Shown here: piece after piece, positions 56,466 through 60,000 of the stretch
How positions within the stretch are numbered: the stretch's first letter is position 1
How the letters are laid out: every line of letters begins with the position of its first letter
Made by a program: the position numbers and the translations under genes
Notes under the pieces: model-generated
Databases searched by the model: none
The model's input: the letters and a program-made list of their open reading frames with translations, nothing else
What the model was told of the DNA's origin: nothing
From: Hydractinia symbiolongicarpus
Lineage: Eukaryota > Cnidaria > Hydrozoa > Anthoathecata > Hydractiniidae
Reading direction: 5' to 3'
NCBI RefSeq assembly: GCF_029227915.1
Contig: NC_079884.1
Location: 20,090,001-20,150,000, forward strand
DNA length: 60,000 bases

Positions 56466-56691
56466 TTAACCCTATTCGCTCCGGGGGTTTTCTGACATAT
56501 TATGACCGGCGGGCGCACAGGGGGCGCCCCCCCTCTCGATAACTTTGCATAGGGTCATTTAAATTAAATCAATCTTGGCACACTTATAGTTCTCAGGATA
56601 ATCCTAACAAGAGTTTTTATATTTTCCCAGTTATAAGGGTTTCATAGAGATTTTTAGGAGTTATTAAGAAGAAACCGTTAGGGGGCGGGAT

Positions 56692-56724
<33 letters not shown>

Positions 56725-56743
56725 ACGGACCGAATAGGGTAAA
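56466..56743 (+). mobile_element. piggyBac-like MITE, copy 3 (internally deleted)
   Basis: TTAA at 56466-56469, TIR CCCTATTCGCTCCGG, and at the right GGACCGAATAGGG ending 56739 followed by a degraded TTAA (TAAA). Only about 270 bp; much of the interior of copy 1 is missing. A run of 32 C (56693-56724) lies directly beside the right TIR. Confidence 0.8.
56693..56724 (+). repeat. C32 homopolymer
   Basis: Thirty-two consecutive C immediately inside the right TIR of the MITE. In copy 2 the same position holds 15; copy 1 has no run there but has G12 slightly further in. Length may not be exact in the assembly. Confidence 0.95.
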
Positions 56744-56914
56744 GGGGGACCAAAGAATAATTCGAGAAAACGAATGTTCGAGTTATCCGGGGTTCGAGTT
56801 AACGAGTACTTTTTATAAGGAGGTATTAAGAAATGTCCAAGAAGCCGTAGAAAACAGTTCGAGCTAATAAAGGCTCGAGTTAACCGGTGTTCGAGTTACC
56901 GGTAATCTACTGTA

Positions 56915-59462
56915 GTTTTTTGGGGTATTACGCCTATACAGATGTGTGACACAGTATACCTGGTGTGGCTATTAATGTTTTAACTTTCACGGAAACTTAT
57001 TCCAATAAGTTAAATAACATTCATCGATTGAGTTTGTTATGCCATGGTAACAACGGGTTGTACTGTGCGCTTTACTGGATTAACAACATCTGCGTATTTG
57101 TACTCACAGCGCTCCACCTGAAGGCGTGATACAGTTTGCAGGTCTTATTAAGCGCTCCACAGGGCGTTTATCCCAGGTCACACAGTTACTTGCTTAACGA
57201 CGGTTCGACGCCGATTCCCCCGGTTAGTTTTTCTCGCTGCGCTTATTCATAGGTCACCGAAAAACGTCTCGCCATCCGATATGCAAAGAAAGACAACAGG
57301 TGGTGGGATAAAGGTTGTTTCCGAAAATCTTGAATTTAGCTAATGGATGCAGAGTTTTTTTCAACATCACAGAATGAAATTTTCACTACTCTTATTTTAG
57401 ACAACATACTGATTAAAAGTTAAAATTTGGCCAACGTGTATCGTCCAGCATTTTTTGCTAATACCATCCTAGACAATGCAGAAATCGATGATGAAGAATG
57501 GCGCGAAAATCTATCCAATGATTCACTCTACGAGTTACAAGTCCCGCGATCTTGCCACAAGACATCAATTTGCCGCATCTCCATATCGAATAAGATATCT
57601 TGCCGCAAAGTCAATAAGAGAAAGATTGGCCGGGCTCCATTTTCAAGTTAGCTGCTTCTCTTTGTTGTGACATTCCACGTGACTGTGGCTTCAAATGTAT
57701 CGGTTGTTACTTTCTAGGTACAGCTTGGACATCTTGGTAATTATAGCCAAAACATTGTCACGCTAAGAGTAAACTGTATTTCATCTGTTGAAGTTTCTGC
57801 CGTCATCTCCATATTGAATAAGGTATCTCAGATTCTCTTTTCAGCAATTCTCCTATGGCGTATGTTTAGCTCTGATAACGTTTCACCTATGTAAATGGCA
57901 AAGCAGATAATTTTGGCGCTGGTGATTCATTGTTAGCACGAGCGGAATTTAACATTTGATTGGCTGTGGTTGTGTATGTGCTTTTTTTTGAAAAGATCGA
58001 GCTTCTTTTTAGCGATTGATGGCTTCTTATTATTATTTGGTGTAATCTCATCTCCAATATCGTCTTTGTCATCTACACTATTTTTTTTTAATTTTGGAGT
58101 TAAAAATGTTAGTTTATTAAAAACGGCTATTTGCTGATATGGTTCATCTATAGCCTAAACCCTCTTAGTATTTCGTTCTTTCATCAACTCTTTTCCAACA
58201 TGTCCGCCAAAAAGATTTTGTCTGATCGAGGCCATGTTTGTATCAAAAGGTGTTGCCATTTCCGAGTAAGCTAATTCTTGTCACTAACCATGGTGAACGT
58301 CCCACAAACAAGGTTTCGATTCGAGAAGATTCTGATTAGCAGTGAAGTTCTTTTGGAATCTACCTTCGCTGGTGCTGCTTTTAGCCTTTTCTGCTTTCTT
58401 CTTTTTAGCTTCGAACTTCTTAAACAAATCTCCATTCACAATGGATTTGTTTTTACTTTCACTAGAAGACATGACTTCACGTGCCAGCTATCAATCCAAG
58501 AAATAATTTTTACTTTATGTTTTCTGTTGTTTTTGTTTTTGATTTTCGCCAGCGAAGGCGGAATCTTTAAAATCGGCTGAGGAGATAGATAGAGAGATAG
58601 ACGGATAGAGACATCGCAGCTAGGCTGCCCGAAACTTAGCCGGGCTAAAGATTTTTTTTTGAGAACGAGGCTAAAATGTGTTTTAGGCCAATAAGAATCT
58701 TAACAGTGCAACAGATTGTTTTATTATCCAATGAACAATACTTTATTTTAAAGTTTATATGCTATCGAATGTTGAAGCTCGTGCAGTGTAGCATAATGAA
58801 GATCGTCTTATAATGCACCATCTTTGATGTTACGTCATTCCTTTTTGTACAATTTTGCAAGCACGTAGACTAAAGATATATTCAGCGGAACTAATTAATT
58901 TTTCATGCATTTTATTTTTATTTATTAAGTAACATTGCAGGTTAGTTACAATAATAATTGAGAATACTCAATGATTTGTTTACCCCATAATTCTCCGTTT
59001 TCAAGATCAACTTCAAATTTTAAAATCTTTTAGGCTAACGGCGGAAATCTTCAAGCCCCTGGGCTTCTTGTTTGTCTTTTCGAACAATCGAATGTAAAAA
59101 ACATTCGAAAGACACTCTTTTGTGTTTTTGCACTCAGCGCAGTGATAAAAAAGAAAAAATTGATGAAAGCAACTCAAATGCATCAAACACCCATGAAACA
59201 GCAAAAATTAGTTTGATGAGCAGAATAATTTGGATGAAAAGTTTGTTCGAGAACAAACTTCATTAAACTCTATCAAACTCGCTTTTTCCTTATTTTCATT
59301 TTTCACAAAAATATGGTTCATCTAAAATGCGAAAATTTTCATCAAGATTGCAAATTTGATGAAAATTTTGACGCACATCTGCCTGCCTTAAGCAGTTTAT
59401 TACTCTTTTTGTAGATAAGATATTTTAACAGCAGAACGGCAGGTTAACTAAATATATGCCTT
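56915..59462. other. intergenic DNA with one decayed minus-strand frame
   Basis: Contains short frames at 57427-57670 (plus) and a longer decayed one on the minus strand (57887-58472). Short inverted repeats occur at 59239-59260 (AAGTTTGTTC/GAACAAACTT) and 59333-59370 (AAAATTTTCATCAA/TTGATGAAAATTTT). No element ends were placed. Confidence 0.4.
57887..58472 (-). pseudogene. decayed lysine-rich coding remnant, unidentified
   Basis: Minus-strand pieces: MSSSESKNKSIVNGDLFKKF with an EAKKKKAEKAKSS run (58284-58472); then MATPFDTNMASIRQNLFGGH, VGKELMKERNTKRV, one stop, AIDEPYQQIAVFNKL and TPKLKKNSVDDKDDIGDE (about 58240-58060); then, after a frame change, TTANQMLNSARANNESPAPK (57887-57960). The run of related frames in one direction suggests a former gene or retrocopy. 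I do not recognise the protein. Confidence 0.35.
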
Positions 59463-60000
59463 TTAACCCTATTCGGTCCGGCGGGTATTTCGATTCCTCC
59501 ATAAATTTTGACAACTTTTTAGGCTTGTCAAAATTGAATTAGACCTAGACACACTTATAGAACGTTATGAAAGAATCAAAATGGCAGCAATAAATTTTCG
59601 CTTATGTCAGCACTTTTTCTGTGACGTCATCAGAAGCTTAAAATTTGTCTAATATAACACTATCCGTGTTATATTAGAGCTATTTAACATATTTTCTTTA
59701 CATAGTTTGATGAATGAAGGGCAAAAAATTGCCTGAAAATCCGTTTTTTCCCATTTTCAAGTAAAATCCAAAAAAAAAAATAATTGGATTTATCACGTGA
59801 CCAAAACTTTCAGAAGGCTACCTCTCGACGAAATAAAGTTGTCTCGTAAGTTTCAAGTCCGAAGGATAATCCTAACAAAAGTGGTAACGAATAATATTTC
59901 CCCGATTATATAAGGATTTTATAGAGATTCTTAGGCTTTAGGGGTAGTTTCGAGAGTAATAGCCAATATCTATAGCTCTGAGAGGTATGAGACCCAAATA
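59463..60000 (+). mobile_element. piggyBac-like MITE, copy 4 (cut by window end)
   Basis: TTAA at 59463-59466 then CCCTATTCGGTCCGG. The body follows copy 1 in the same orientation: CAAAATGGCAGCAA, GTGACGTCATCAGAAGCTT, a TATCACGTGACC block, AAGGATAATCCTAACA. The right end is beyond the window. Confidence 0.75.

Larger units (their letters stand above)
55760..56912. mobile_element. Tigger-type TIR element with nested MITE
   Basis: Flanked by TA (55758-55759, 56913-56914). The left end is CAGTTAACACCCGGTAACTC and the right end, in reverse, CAGTAGATTACCGGTAACTC. CAGT...TAACTCGAAC is the usual Tigger/pogo end. Several copies of TTCGAGTTAAC-like sequence lie near the right end. A piggyBac-like MITE is nested at 56466-56743. 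No transposase. Confidence 0.7.

Noticed and set aside
1-60000. CRISPR arrays, bacterial operons or phage genes
   Set aside because: No regular direct-repeat/spacer array and no bacterial gene organisation; introns and element types are eukaryotic.

Overview
This window looks like non-coding-rich genomic DNA of an AT-rich animal. Splice sites, a class A G-protein-coupled receptor, and a mix of Ty3/Gypsy, DIRS, LINE, Harbinger, Tigger/pogo, piggyBac-like and Helitron-like elements point to a metazoan. A cnidarian (possibly a medusozoan) is my best guess, but that is inference and I cannot name a species. Only two host genes can be supported: (1) a GPCR at 51513-52616 (+), and (2) a predicted small secreted/type-I membrane protein whose signal-peptide exon (9653-9722) and terminal exon (17505-17989) have matching intron phase across a 7.8-kb intron. 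Nearly everything else that can be recognised is a mobile element, mostly decayed and often nested.

Layout. 1-1.9 kb: AT-rich DNA with a G17 tract and a 41-bp tandem repeat. 1.9-4.24 kb: a decayed Ty3/Gypsy element (-). 5.0-6.6 kb: dispersed repeats and tiny Helitron-like units. 6.6-9.6 kb: nothing recognisable. 9.65-17.99 kb: the two-exon gene; its intron holds a tandem and inverted cluster of Helitron-like elements (12.0-15.8 kb, 16.8-17.1 kb). 19.7-20.4 kb: a TTAA-flanked, piggyBac-like MITE. 20.57-26.74 kb: an LTR retrotransposon (-) with 159-bp LTRs, an internal Gag-RNase H deletion fusion, a 776-bp MITE inside integrase, and a 5'-truncated LINE (+) inside the polymerase region. 26.94-30.68 kb: a Harbinger element with both its genes, interrupted by a 1.7-kb foreign element. 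31.35-32.11 kb: a fold-back element. 33.4-35.2 kb: a second Harbinger relic with long inverted arms. 36.5-37.55 kb: a TTAA MITE with perfect 21-bp TIRs. 40.5-43.5 kb: a DIRS-like retrotransposon (-). 44.4-45.0 kb: second copy of the repeat at 5.7-6.2 kb. 47.65-49.45 kb: a Tigger transposase pseudogene interrupted by a piggyBac-like MITE. 50.0-50.4 kb: a Helitron-like fragment (+). 51.5-52.6 kb: the GPCR. 55.6 kb: a tRNA-like sequence. 55.76-56.91 kb: a Tigger-type MITE with another piggyBac-like MITE nested in it. 59.46 kb to the end: a fourth copy of that MITE.

I found no new multi-gene system. The most notable signals are: poly(C) tracts of different length beside one TIR in copies of the TTAA MITE; Helitron-like units arranged end to end and with two 3' ends facing outward; a MITE with a perfect 42-bp palindrome; a fold-back Harbinger carrying two diverged starts of its accessory gene; and the predicted split membrane-protein gene. 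All coordinates and motifs were read by eye; no alignment or database search was run.
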